From: AC-32 sp963716865
GTDB lineage: Bacteria; Actinomycetota; Thermoleophilia; Gaiellales; Gaiellaceae
Direction: 5' to 3'
Assembly: GCA_963716865.1 (NCBI GenBank)
Contig: CAVQUF010000003.1
Location: 620,001-684,000, forward strand
Length of the DNA stretch: 64,000 nucleotides
The translations under genes were made by a program, and so were the position numbers. Shown here piece after piece: positions 7,423 to 15,335 of this stretch. The notes beneath the pieces are model-generated. The model was not told where the DNA came from and did not search any database. It saw only the letters and a program-made list of their open reading frames with translations. Position 1 is the stretch's first letter. The number at the start of each line of letters is the position of its first letter.

Positions 7423-9309
7423 TCAGCCTTCCAACGCTTCTTCTTCTGCTCCGGACGCCCGTCTCCTCGCCCTAACTGTAAGCACGACTCGCCTGACTGT
7501 CTCCCTGATCGGCCCTCTCGGCGGGCGCTCCGCCTTGCTCGGATACGGGGCGTACCGGCCGGCCGAGAGGGCGGCGACCTGGCCCGCTGCCGCCAGCCAG
7601 CCGATGGCGATGGCGACCGCGGGGAGCCGCACGTAGCCGGTCGCCGTCAGCTCGGTGAGGTACCAGGGAGCGTCGAACCCGAGGCCGTAGCGCCACGCGA
7701 GTGATCCAAGCAGCAGCAACGGGCCGAGGAATCCCGCGGCGAGCAGGGCGGCGCGGGCCCAGAGCGGCCGCTCGCGCACCTGCGGGAGCCAGAGCCACGC
7801 GTGCGCCGAGGGAAGCAGGAAGATCAGCGCGAACGGGTTGGTCGCGACGACGAGCAGCGACACGACCGCGAGCGCGAGGAGTGCTGCGGTCGTCCCGGCG
7901 ATCTCCTCCGTGGACGAGACCGGGCCGCGTGGAAGCAGTCGCTCGCGCGTGACGAGCCAGCCGAGACCGGTCAACAGCGCAAGGCTGATCAGTGCGATCA
8001 CCGGCCAGTCGGTCGCGGCCGCTGCGCTGGGCGGCAGCGGCACGGCCGGCGCATCCGGCCAGAAGCCGAGCAGGGCGAACAGCTCGAAGACAACCGCCGT
8101 CCAGAGCCAGAAGCCGGCCCGGCTGCGGTAGCTGCGCAGGGCCGCCGCGAGCGGGATGCGACGGCGCCGGCAGCGGGCAAAGAGGTCGACGACGGCGGCG
8201 AGGAACGGCACGAGCGCCGCGATCAGGACGAGCTCGATCGCCCAGCCAGGGAGGATCCGCGGACCGAAGTAGACGTAGGTGGAGGTCCCGGGCGCGAGCT
8301 CTGCGCCGGAGTCGAGCCAGCGGAGGAGCTGCTGCGCCGAGCGGCCGAGCGACGTCAGCCGGGCGCTGTCGAGACGCTCGGCCTGGTCGGTGAAGGCGGC
8401 GGGCGGCCGCTCGCCACCGCTGGTGAGCGTGAGCGCGGGAAAGCCGTGCGCCAGAAGCGGCCCCTGCTCGTTGAGCGTGAACGGGAACGCGAGGTCGATC
8501 AGCTGCGCGAGCGGGCTGGGCCGGCGCGGCCGCTGGCCCGTCTGGTCAAGGACGAGCTGCGACGCTGTCTCGACCACTCCGGGCGCCGCAAGGCGAGGCT
8601 CCGAGCCGGCGAGCACCAGGCGTGGCGGCCCCCGCCCGGCCAGCGCGGCGAGGTCGATCACGGCCAGTACGCGGCCCGTGTGAGTCTGCGCGAACCGGCG
8701 TGCGCCGAGCGAGCCGAACGCGCCTCCGTCGGTGGCGACGAAGACCAGCGTGTGCAGCGGGCTCAGGGCGCGCGTGCCGACCGCCGCCGCCGGCGTTCCG
8801 TAGGAGCGGGCGAGCTCGATCAGGGTGGCGATTCCCGAGGCGTTGTCGTTTGCGCCGGGGCCGTGGCCGTCGTCGTCGCGGTGCGCCATGACGACGATCT
8901 CGGTCGGAAGCCGTCCAGGCACCGTGACGATCTGGTTAACGAGGTTTTTGCGCCCACCTCCCGGCAGCTGGGCGCGAAAACGGTCGCTGACGGCCTTCAG
9001 GCCGTAGGGGGCGAGCTGCGTGGACACCCATCTCGTCGCGCCTGCCGCGCCTGCGGTGCCCGGAGCGCGGTCGGGATAGGTCTCGGCGAGCTCCTGCGCG
9101 AGAGCGAGCGCGCCCGCCCGGTCGAACGAAGCCGGAAGCACCGGCTGCGGCGTCGGCAGCGGCTCCGCCTTGCGCACGCTGAAGGCGGCGATCAGGAGCG
9201 GGATGCCGACCAGCAGCCACGTGCCGCGGTAGAGCCGTCCGTTGACCGGGCGCTCGAGCGAGCCGGGCCTGGGCCGTCGCCGCGAAGGACGGGGCGGGAG
9301 GGCCGCCAT
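7423..9309 (-). CDS. M28-like (PgcP-type) membrane protein with polytopic C-terminal half, active site altered
   Basis: A protein of 628 residues: one N-terminal anchor (about residues 24-44), an extracytoplasmic M28 aminopeptidase-like domain (about 60-330), then roughly seven membrane helices. In M28 the metal ligands are H.D, D, EE, D and H. Here MAHRDDD and GANDNASG keep the first three, but the EE position reads TDGGAFGS and the next acidic ligand is lost (VIDLAALAG). A standard dinuclear zinc site therefore looks unlikely, and a binding or non-peptidase role is possible. The ATG at 9309 is preceded by a TATAGC box six bases upstream. The gene is operonic with the sortase. Confidence 0.75.
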   Translation of the reverse strand: MAALPPRPSRRRPRPGSLERPVNGRLYRGTWLLVGIPLLIAAFSVRKAEPLPTPQPVLPASFDRAGALALAQELAETYPDRAPGTAGAAGATRWVSTQLAPYGLKAVSDRFRAQLPGGGRKNLVNQIVTVPGRLPTEIVVMAHRDDDGHGPGANDNASGIATLIELARSYGTPAAAVGTRALSPLHTLVFVATDGGAFGSLGARRFAQTHTGRVLAVIDLAALAGRGPPRLVLAGSEPRLAAPGVVETASQLVLDQTGQRPRRPSPLAQLIDLAFPFTLNEQGPLLAHGFPALTLTSGGERPPAAFTDQAERLDSARLTSLGRSAQQLLRWLDSGAELAPGTSTYVYFGPRILPGWAIELVLIAALVPFLAAVVDLFARCRRRRIPLAAALRSYRSRAGFWLWTAVVFELFALLGFWPDAPAVPLPPSAAAATDWPVIALISLALLTGLGWLVTRERLLPRGPVSSTEEIAGTTAALLALAVVSLLVVATNPFALIFLLPSAHAWLWLPQVRERPLWARAALLAAGFLGPLLLLGSLAWRYGLGFDAPWYLTELTATGYVRLPAVAIAIGWLAAAGQVAALSAGRYAPYPSKAERPPRGPIRETVRRVVLTVRARRRASGAEEEALEG

Positions 9310-9323
9310 AGCGTGGCTATAGT
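9310..9323. promoter_or_regulatory. Divergent -10 region between the M28-like gene and the response regulator
   Basis: The bases GGCTATAGT read TATAGT on the plus strand (9318-9323), towards the response regulator, and TATAGC on the minus strand, six bases before the ATG at 9309. One short AT-rich core thus seems to serve both directions. Confidence 0.5.
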
Positions 9324-9338
9324 AGGTGGCAGATCGAC

Positions 9339-10058
9339 ATGCGCCGGCAGGCACTGCCGATGCCCGACTCCTCAACAATTCTGCTAGTCGACGACGAGGA
9401 CGCTGTTCAGAAGCTCCTCGCCTATCCGCTCGAACGAGACGGTTTCCGTGTCGTGCAAGCACGCGACGGCGAGGAAGCGCTCGAGCGCTTCGAGCGCGAG
9501 CCCGTCGACCTCGTCGTGCTCGACGTGATGCTGCCGAAACTCGACGGGCTGGAGGTCTGCAGGCGACTCCGGGCCGCGAGCGCCGTTCCGATCATCATGC
9601 TCACGGCCCGCGACGACGAGCTCGACAAGGTGCTCGGGCTCGAGCTCGGCGCGGACGACTACATCACCAAGCCGTTCTCGATCAGGGAGTTCCGGAGCCG
9701 CGTGCGAGCGTTGCTGCGGCGCGCGGCGGCGAGCCCAGCGGACGGGGAGCCGACGGACGTGATCGAGAGCGACGGGCTGAAGGTCGACCTCACGAAACGC
9801 GAGGTCGAGGTGCACGGCAACTCCGTGCAGCTGACCTACGTGGAGTTCGAGCTCCTGCGGAAGCTCGCCTCACACCCCGGGCGCGTATACACGCGTGAGC
9901 AGCTGCTGCAGGCGCTCTGGGGCGGTGCGGAATACCGGGAGCCCCGGACGATCGACGTCCACGTCCGCCATCTGCGCGAGAAGCTCGAGCGAGATCCGGG
10001 CGAGCCGGAGTTCATCCTCACCGTGCGCGGCGTCGGCTACCGCTTCCGCAGCCGTTGA
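9339..10058 (+). CDS. OmpR/PhoB-family response regulator
   Basis: A two-domain DNA-binding regulator. The receiver domain has the acidic pocket (LLVDDED), the phospho-acceptor Asp in LVVLDVMLPKLDG (residue 62 from the first ATG) and the conserved Lys in DDYITKPF. The C-terminal winged helix (about residues 140-235) ends with the family-typical TIDVHVRHLREKLE and VRGVGYRF. ATG at 9339 and at 9360 are both possible starts; the later one is closer to family N termini. The stop overlaps the TTG of the sensor kinase gene, so the two make a two-component system. The stimulus is unknown. Confidence 0.93.
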   Translation: MRRQALPMPDSSTILLVDDEDAVQKLLAYPLERDGFRVVQARDGEEALERFEREPVDLVVLDVMLPKLDGLEVCRRLRAASAVPIIMLTARDDELDKVLGLELGADDYITKPFSIREFRSRVRALLRRAAASPADGEPTDVIESDGLKVDLTKREVEVHGNSVQLTYVEFELLRKLASHPGRVYTREQLLQALWGGAEYREPRTIDVHVRHLREKLERDPGEPEFILTVRGVGYRFRSR

Positions 10059-11479
10059 GCCGCCTCTTCCGAAGCGTAGGCACGCGCCTCAGCCTCGCGC
10101 TGCTCATCGTCGTGGCGGCCGCGCTCGGCATCGTCTATCTGACGGTGGTGCCGTCCCTGGAGAGCCGGCTCGTGCACACGCGGGTCTCCCAGCTCCGGAC
10201 GGCCGCGGCGAGCCTGCGGCACACGATCACCCCGGAGGCGACGTTCGACCCCGATTTCGTCGGCGCCGCGCGGGCGAGCACCGGCGCGCGGGTCGTGCTA
10301 CTGCAGCGGATCGAGGACAACCCGCCCACGGTCCTGCCGATCCAGGACTCGCTCGGCGGCGCGCCGAGCGATCTCACGAACGATCGGATCGCGCTGCTGA
10401 CCACCAAGACCGGGCGGCCGGAGGACGGCACGGTTCGCAGCGGGGGCGAGGACTACGCGGAGGCCGCGGTCCCGGTGCTGGGCGGCAACTACGTGCTGCT
10501 GCTCAGGGACTCGCTTCAGAACCAGTTCGGAGGCGTGCACCTCGTTCAGCGGCGGGTGCTGTTCGCCGCGGGTGTGGCGCTGCTGATCTCGCTGCTGCTC
10601 GGCTACGGCGCCGCCCGGGTGTTCGCCCGCCGGATCCGGAGGCTCGAGCGCGCGGCCGACCGGATCGCAGGCGGGCAGTTCGACGAGCCTGTCCGGGACA
10701 CGGGCGGGGACGAGCTGGGCGACCTCGCGCGTGCGTTCGAGCGGATGCGCGTGCGCCTCTCGCAGCTCGACGACGCGCGGCGCGAGTTCGTCGCCAATGC
10801 CTCGCACGAGCTGCGCACGCCGCTGTTCTCGCTGGCCGGGTACCTCGAGCTGATGGACGACGAGGAGCTCGACGAGGCCACGCGGCTCGAGTTCCTCGAC
10901 TCGATGCGGGAGCAGGTGACGCGCCTGACGAAGCTCGCGTCCGACCTGCTCGACCTCTCGAGGCTCGATGCCGGCCGCATGACGGTCGACCGGGAGCCGG
11001 TCGACCTCGCGGCGCTCGGCGAGGAGCTGGTGGAAGAGTTCGGGCCGGCGGCCCGGGCCGGCGAGCACGAGCTGGAGCTCGCGGAGAGCGACGGCGCGGT
11101 CGCGCTGGCCGACGAGCTGCGCGTGCTGCAGATCGGCCGCATCCTGGTTGAGAACGCGCTGCGGCACACGCCTCCGGCGACGACGGTCCGCGTGCACGCC
11201 TTCGTCCGCGACGGGACAGCGGTGCTCGAGGTCGAGGACGAGGGCGGCGGGATCCCGGCCGAGCATCACGACCAGCTGTTCGAGCGGTTCTTCCGGCTCG
11301 AGGGAACGCGCGCGTCCGGGAGCGGGCTCGGACTGGCGATCGCGCGCCAGCTCGCGGTGCTGATGGACGGCACCGTGGAGGTGGAGACACGCGGCGGAAA
11401 CACCGTCTTCCGGCTCGTGCTGCAGCATCCGGCGCGCGGCGTGGAGCGCGCACGCGAGCCGGCCGGCGTGTCCGAATAG
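10055..11479 (+). CDS. Sensor histidine kinase
   Basis: A protein of 474 residues with two membrane helices (about 10-32 and 168-190) flanking a small extracytoplasmic sensor domain of about 130 residues, then a HAMP linker. The dimerisation domain has the phospho-acceptor His251 in NASHELRTPL. The ATPase domain has the N box (NALRHTP), the G1 box (DEGGGIP), the F box (LFERFFR) and the G2 box (GSGLGLAIARQL). It should phosphorylate the response regulator encoded just upstream. The TTG at 10055 overlaps the regulator stop. The HtrA-like protease gene follows after 61 bases with its own promoter and could be a target, as in envelope-stress systems. Confidence 0.92.
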   Translation: MSRLFRSVGTRLSLALLIVVAAALGIVYLTVVPSLESRLVHTRVSQLRTAAASLRHTITPEATFDPDFVGAARASTGARVVLLQRIEDNPPTVLPIQDSLGGAPSDLTNDRIALLTTKTGRPEDGTVRSGGEDYAEAAVPVLGGNYVLLLRDSLQNQFGGVHLVQRRVLFAAGVALLISLLLGYGAARVFARRIRRLERAADRIAGGQFDEPVRDTGGDELGDLARAFERMRVRLSQLDDARREFVANASHELRTPLFSLAGYLELMDDEELDEATRLEFLDSMREQVTRLTKLASDLLDLSRLDAGRMTVDREPVDLAALGEELVEEFGPAARAGEHELELAESDGAVALADELRVLQIGRILVENALRHTPPATTVRVHAFVRDGTAVLEVEDEGGGIPAEHHDQLFERFFRLEGTRASGSGLGLAIARQLAVLMDGTVEVETRGGNTVFRLVLQHPARGVERAREPAGVSE

Positions 11480-11525
11480 GTTTTCCCGTGAAAACGCTCG
11501 CGGTGGCGCGCGCTCCGGGTGTGGC

Positions 11526-11531
11526 TAGAGT
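11526..11531 (+). promoter_or_regulatory. -10 box TAGAGT of the HtrA-like gene
   Basis: TAGAGT lies nine bases upstream of the GTG at 11541, so transcription probably begins at or near the start codon. Confidence 0.5.
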
Positions 11532-11540
11532 GAGACGGCC

Positions 11541-12743
11541 GTGCGCTCCCGCCCTCTGGCCGCCGTCGCGATTGCCTGTGCCCTCCTTGGAGGCGTCGCA
11601 GCGCTCGCGGTCGGGAAGCTGACCGGTTGGGTCGGGAACCCGACCACGACCACCGTCTTCGCGCCGATCCTCCCGGACACGAGCTCGGCGCTGCCCGCGG
11701 CCGCCGGCCCGTCCGCGAAGCCTCTGGCCGGGAACGGCTTCAATCCCCGGAGGATCTACGCGGCTCGTTCGCCGGGCGTCGTCACCATCTTCGCTCAGTA
11801 CGGCACGGATCCCGACACCGAGCAGGTCGCGCAGGGGTCGGGGTTCGTGGTCTCGCCGAAGGGCTACATCCTCACGAACTCGCACGTGATCACGAACGCA
11901 GCCCAGGGCAGCAAGGCGCGTCCCGCCGACCGTGTCTACGTCGAGTTCCAGGACCACGACCGGGCGGCCGCGAAGGTCGTCGGTTGGGACATCTTCGACG
12001 ATGTGGGCCTGCTCAAGGTTGCTCCGGCGGACCACGCCCTCAGCCCGGTTCCGCTCGCGAATTCGGCCGCCGTGGCCGTCGGAGAGCCCGTCGCCGCGAT
12101 CGGCAGCCCGTTCGGAAACGAGAACTCGCTCGGGGTCGGGGTCGTCTCGGCGATCCACCGCTCGATCGCTTCGCTCACCTCCCGCTACACGCTCGTCGAC
12201 GCGATCCAGACCGACGCGCCGATCAACCACGGCAATTCGGGCGGCCCGCTGTTCGACGCGCGCGGCCGCGTGATCGGGATCAACGCGCAGATCCGCAGCG
12301 ACACCGGCAACGCCGAGGGTGTCGGCTTCGCCGTCCCGATCAACTCGGCGCGACGCTCGATGGAGCAGCTGATCGCCAACGGCTCGGTCTCCTACCCGTT
12401 CGTCGGGATCACGACGACCGACCTGACGCCGGCCCTGGCGCGGCATTTCGGTTACGCGGTCCTGCGGGGCGCCGCGATCACGAGCGTCCAGCCGAAGTCT
12501 CCGGCGGCCGCCGCGGGCCTGCGGGCCGGCAATGACACGCAGCAGTTCCTCGGCGTGGACTTCCCGGCGGGCGGCGACGTGATCCTCGCGATCGCAGGAC
12601 ACCCGGTCAGGAGCTCCGAGGATGTTGTGCGGATTGTCACAGACGGTCTCGCGCCGGGCCAGGTCGTCCGCGTCACGGTCCTCCGGCACGGCACCCGGCG
12701 CGAGATCCCGGTCCGCCTGGCGGAGCGCTCGACTGCTCCCTAG
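11541..12743 (+). CDS. HtrA/DegP-like S1C serine protease with PDZ domain
   Basis: A protein of 400 residues. An N-terminal membrane anchor (about 5-25) is followed by a linker and a trypsin-like domain. The catalytic triad is visible: His115 in LTNSHVITN, Asp154 in DIFDDVGLL and Ser233 in HGNSGGPLF. A single PDZ domain occupies about residues 300-395. Such proteases degrade or refold damaged proteins outside the membrane. The position directly after a two-component system suggests a shared envelope-stress role. The 3' gap of 62 bases holds no clear terminator. Confidence 0.92.
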   Translation: MRSRPLAAVAIACALLGGVAALAVGKLTGWVGNPTTTTVFAPILPDTSSALPAAAGPSAKPLAGNGFNPRRIYAARSPGVVTIFAQYGTDPDTEQVAQGSGFVVSPKGYILTNSHVITNAAQGSKARPADRVYVEFQDHDRAAAKVVGWDIFDDVGLLKVAPADHALSPVPLANSAAVAVGEPVAAIGSPFGNENSLGVGVVSAIHRSIASLTSRYTLVDAIQTDAPINHGNSGGPLFDARGRVIGINAQIRSDTGNAEGVGFAVPINSARRSMEQLIANGSVSYPFVGITTTDLTPALARHFGYAVLRGAAITSVQPKSPAAAAGLRAGNDTQQFLGVDFPAGGDVILAIAGHPVRSSEDVVRIVTDGLAPGQVVRVTVLRHGTRREIPVRLAERSTAP

Positions 12744-12795
12744 CCGAACCCTCGTCGTTCGACGCCGAGGCGCGCGCTCCTTTCTCGCCGAGTAA

Positions 12796-12813
12796 CCGAG
12801 CGTTTATGCTCGG
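12796..12813 (+). promoter_or_regulatory. Hairpin over the treT start codon
   Basis: CCGAGC (12796-12801) and GCTCGG (12808-12813) form a perfect six-pair stem around GTTTAT. The ATG at 12806 lies at the edge of the loop. If the mRNA includes this leader, the start codon would be partly buried. Confidence 0.4.
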
Positions 12814-14116
12814 ACGCCTCCGCGTCCCCCTCCAGAGAATGCTTCAACTCGTCAACGTCGGACAGAAGTCGCTCGGCGACTACGCCACCATCGCCACCCG
12901 GGGGTTGATGGAGGAGATCCGCCGACTGGCCGAGCCGCTCGCCGGCCGGCGCGTGGTGCATCTTTCCGCGACCGCGTTCGGGGGCGGCGTCGCCGAGATC
13001 AACTACGCCCTCGTGCCGCTGATGAAGGACGCCGGGCTCGACGTCGAGTGGCGGATCATCGGCGGAGCGGACGAGTTCTTCGGGGTGACGAAGGCGATCC
13101 ACAACGCGCTCCAGGGCGGTCCCGACGGCCTCACGGACGATCAGCAGGAGATCTTCCGGCGCTACAACGCGCTCAACGCGGACGAGTTCCAGGACGACTA
13201 CGACTTCGTCATCGTCCACGACCCGCAGCCCGCGGCGATGATCGAGCACTTCCCGGACAGCGCCGCCCGCTGGATCTGGCGCTGCCACATCGACCTCTCG
13301 GAGCCGAACCGCGACGTGCTCGGGTTCCTGACGCCGTGGCTCACGCGCTACGACGGAGCGATCTTCCACATGCCCGAGTACGTGCCGAAGGTGAGCGGAC
13401 TGCCCCACGCCTACATCTGGCCCCCGGCGATCGACCCCCTGACGCCGAAGAACATGGCCCTCTCGACCGAGGACGCGGCCTACATCGTCGACCAGTTCGG
13501 GATCGACGTCGAGCGGCCGCTCCTGACGCAGGTGTCCCGCTTCGACCCCTGGAAGGACCCGCTCGGCGTGATCGACGCCTACCGCGAAGTGAAGGAGGAG
13601 CGGCCGGAGGTGCAGCTTGCGCTCGTCGGCTCGATGGCGCACGACGACCCCGAGGGCTGGGACTACTACAGCCGCACCGTCGCGTACGCCGCCGGCGACC
13701 CGGACATCTACATCCTCTCCAACCTGAACAACATCGGCTCGGTCGAGGTCAACGCGTTCCAGGTGCACTCGGCGGCCGTGATCCAGAAGTCGATCAAGGA
13801 GGGCTTTGGCCTGACCGTGACCGAGGCGCTCTGGAAGACGAAGCCGATGGTCGCGAGCCGGGTCGGCGGCATCGTCGCGCAGATCCAGGACGGAGAGACG
13901 GGTTGGCTGGTCGAGTCTCCGGTCGAGTGCGCGGAGGCCTGTCTCGAGATCCTCGGCGACCCCGCCGCCGCCCGGCAGCGGGCGCTGCGCGGGAAAGAGT
14001 TCGTCCGGCGCCACTTCCTGATGCCGCGGCTGCTACGTGACTGGCTCGTGCTCTTCAACCTCCTGTCCGGCAACGACACGGCCGGCGCCGAGGTGGAAAC
14101 GGTCGCCGCGGTCTGA
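12806..14116 (+). CDS. treT: Trehalose synthase TreT-like GT4 glycosyltransferase
   Basis: A protein of 436 residues resembling the retaining GT4 enzymes TreT and trehalose phosphorylase, which join glucose (from NDP-glucose or glucose-1-phosphate) directly to glucose. Typical blocks are HLSATAFGGGVAEINYALVP, WRIIGGADEFFGVTKAIHN and WIWRCHIDLSEPNRDV near the N terminus, and SIKEGFGLTVTEALWKTKP in the donor-binding domain. Donor preference cannot be decided from sequence. A second ATG at 12839 (MLQLVNVG) is an alternative start. The 3' end overlaps the convergent antiporter gene by 84 bases. A GT20 trehalose-type enzyme is encoded on the other side of the antiporter, suggesting an osmolyte locus. 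Confidence 0.85.
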   Translation: MLGRLRVPLQRMLQLVNVGQKSLGDYATIATRGLMEEIRRLAEPLAGRRVVHLSATAFGGGVAEINYALVPLMKDAGLDVEWRIIGGADEFFGVTKAIHNALQGGPDGLTDDQQEIFRRYNALNADEFQDDYDFVIVHDPQPAAMIEHFPDSAARWIWRCHIDLSEPNRDVLGFLTPWLTRYDGAIFHMPEYVPKVSGLPHAYIWPPAIDPLTPKNMALSTEDAAYIVDQFGIDVERPLLTQVSRFDPWKDPLGVIDAYREVKEERPEVQLALVGSMAHDDPEGWDYYSRTVAYAAGDPDIYILSNLNNIGSVEVNAFQVHSAAVIQKSIKEGFGLTVTEALWKTKPMVASRVGGIVAQIQDGETGWLVESPVECAEACLEILGDPAAARQRALRGKEFVRRHFLMPRLLRDWLVLFNLLSGNDTAGAEVETVAAV

Positions 14117-15217
14117 GCCCGGCTGGAAGAACCGCTGCGCGACCGCGGTCGGCACGATCGCCGAGAGCACGACCACCCCGATCAGGAGCGAGAACTGCGT
14201 GCGGTCGATGATCCCCGCGGTCAGCCCGTAGAGCGACGCGATCGTTCCGAACGTCAGCCCGGTCGACATCAGCAGCGTCGTGAAGACCGCGTCCTCGCCG
14301 GTGAAGCGCCGTGCCAGCGGGTAGATGCCGACGAACTTCGGCACAAGCTTCCCGGCGAGGAGCAGGAGGAGGATGCCGAGGTTGGCCCAGAGCGCGCCGG
14401 CCGAGACGCTCATCCCGCCCTTGAGGAAGAAGAACGGCGTCAGAAACGCGAAGGCGACAACGCGCAGCCGCTCCTGCTCGAGTCGGTGCTGGTGGTAGTG
14501 GGAGCTCATTGCCAGGCCGAGGACGAACGCCGGCAGGACCGCGTGCGAGTGCGCGCGGTCGCCGAGCCACATCAGCAGGAAGAGCGAGGCGAACACGAGC
14601 TTGATCTCCGGCTCGATGATCCGGTTGCCGTAGCGCCCGAAGAACCACGGCGCCAGCAGCGGCAGCCCGACGATCAGGAGCACCGAGGCCCCGACGAGCG
14701 GCACGATCCAGATCGTCGGCGTGATGAACAGGATCGCCAGCGCCGCCGCCGTCCCGAAGTCGGTCACGAACGTCGCGGCCATCAGCCGCTTCCCCAGGAC
14801 CGTTCGGTTGAGCCCGGTCTCGACGAGCACCGAGTAGACGACCGCGAGGCTCGTCGTCGAGAGCGCGATGCCCGCGATCTCCGCCTGCTGCCGGTTCCAG
14901 TCCAGGCCGTAGTACGCGAGCAGGCCGACCACGACGAACGGGCCGAAGAAGGAGACGAGCCCGATCGAGAGCGACGAGTGCCACTCGCGCCGGAACTGCG
15001 GCACGTCGACCTCCGCTCCGGCCAGGAACGTGAGCACGATCCCGGCGAAGGAGCCGACGAACGCGAGCCAGCCCGGGACGTCGAGGTGGAACGCGTTGCC
15101 GACCACCACCCCTGCGAAGAGCTCGATCAGCGCCACCGAGACGCCGACCTCGATCGAGACCATCGACGCCAGGAGGATCGTTGTCGCGAGAACGGCTGCT
15201 ACGGCGAAATTGCTCAC
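14033..15217 (-). CDS. CPA2/Kef-type cation:proton antiporter
   Basis: A protein of 394 residues with about 11-12 membrane segments, of the sodium/proton exchanger family (CPA2, Kef type) without the C-terminal RCK/TrkA-N domain. Recognisable are an early FLAGAEVDVPQFRRE segment, a central TTSLAVVYSVL helix, and a MSTGLTFGTIASLYGL stretch near the end. It probably exchanges potassium or sodium for protons at the cell membrane. The GTG start at 15217 has a good Shine-Dalgarno sequence (GGAGG) a few bases upstream. Its location between two trehalose-type enzymes fits osmotic adaptation. Its last 28 codons overlap treT on the opposite strand. Confidence 0.85.
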   Translation of the reverse strand: MSNFAVAAVLATTILLASMVSIEVGVSVALIELFAGVVVGNAFHLDVPGWLAFVGSFAGIVLTFLAGAEVDVPQFRREWHSSLSIGLVSFFGPFVVVGLLAYYGLDWNRQQAEIAGIALSTTSLAVVYSVLVETGLNRTVLGKRLMAATFVTDFGTAAALAILFITPTIWIVPLVGASVLLIVGLPLLAPWFFGRYGNRIIEPEIKLVFASLFLLMWLGDRAHSHAVLPAFVLGLAMSSHYHQHRLEQERLRVVAFAFLTPFFFLKGGMSVSAGALWANLGILLLLLAGKLVPKFVGIYPLARRFTGEDAVFTTLLMSTGLTFGTIASLYGLTAGIIDRTQFSLLIGVVVLSAIVPTAVAQRFFQPGSDRGDRFHLGAGRVVAGQEVEEHEPVT

Positions 15218-15323
15218 CTCTACCTCCGATGTGGTTGTCGTTGGTAGAGGCCATCAGCGGGATTGCTCCCCGCGGTTGGGCGCGAGCCTCATCGCGCTGC
15301 AGCCCCCGCACTATAGGCGCGGT

Positions 15324-15329
15324 TAGGGT
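15324..15329 (+). promoter_or_regulatory. -10 box TAGGGT of the GT20 gene
   Basis: TAGGGT lies six bases before the GTG at 15336, in the leaderless arrangement. The divergent gap upstream also holds GCGGG and CCCGC arms around 15257-15273. Confidence 0.45.
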
Positions 15330-15335
15330 TCCGGC

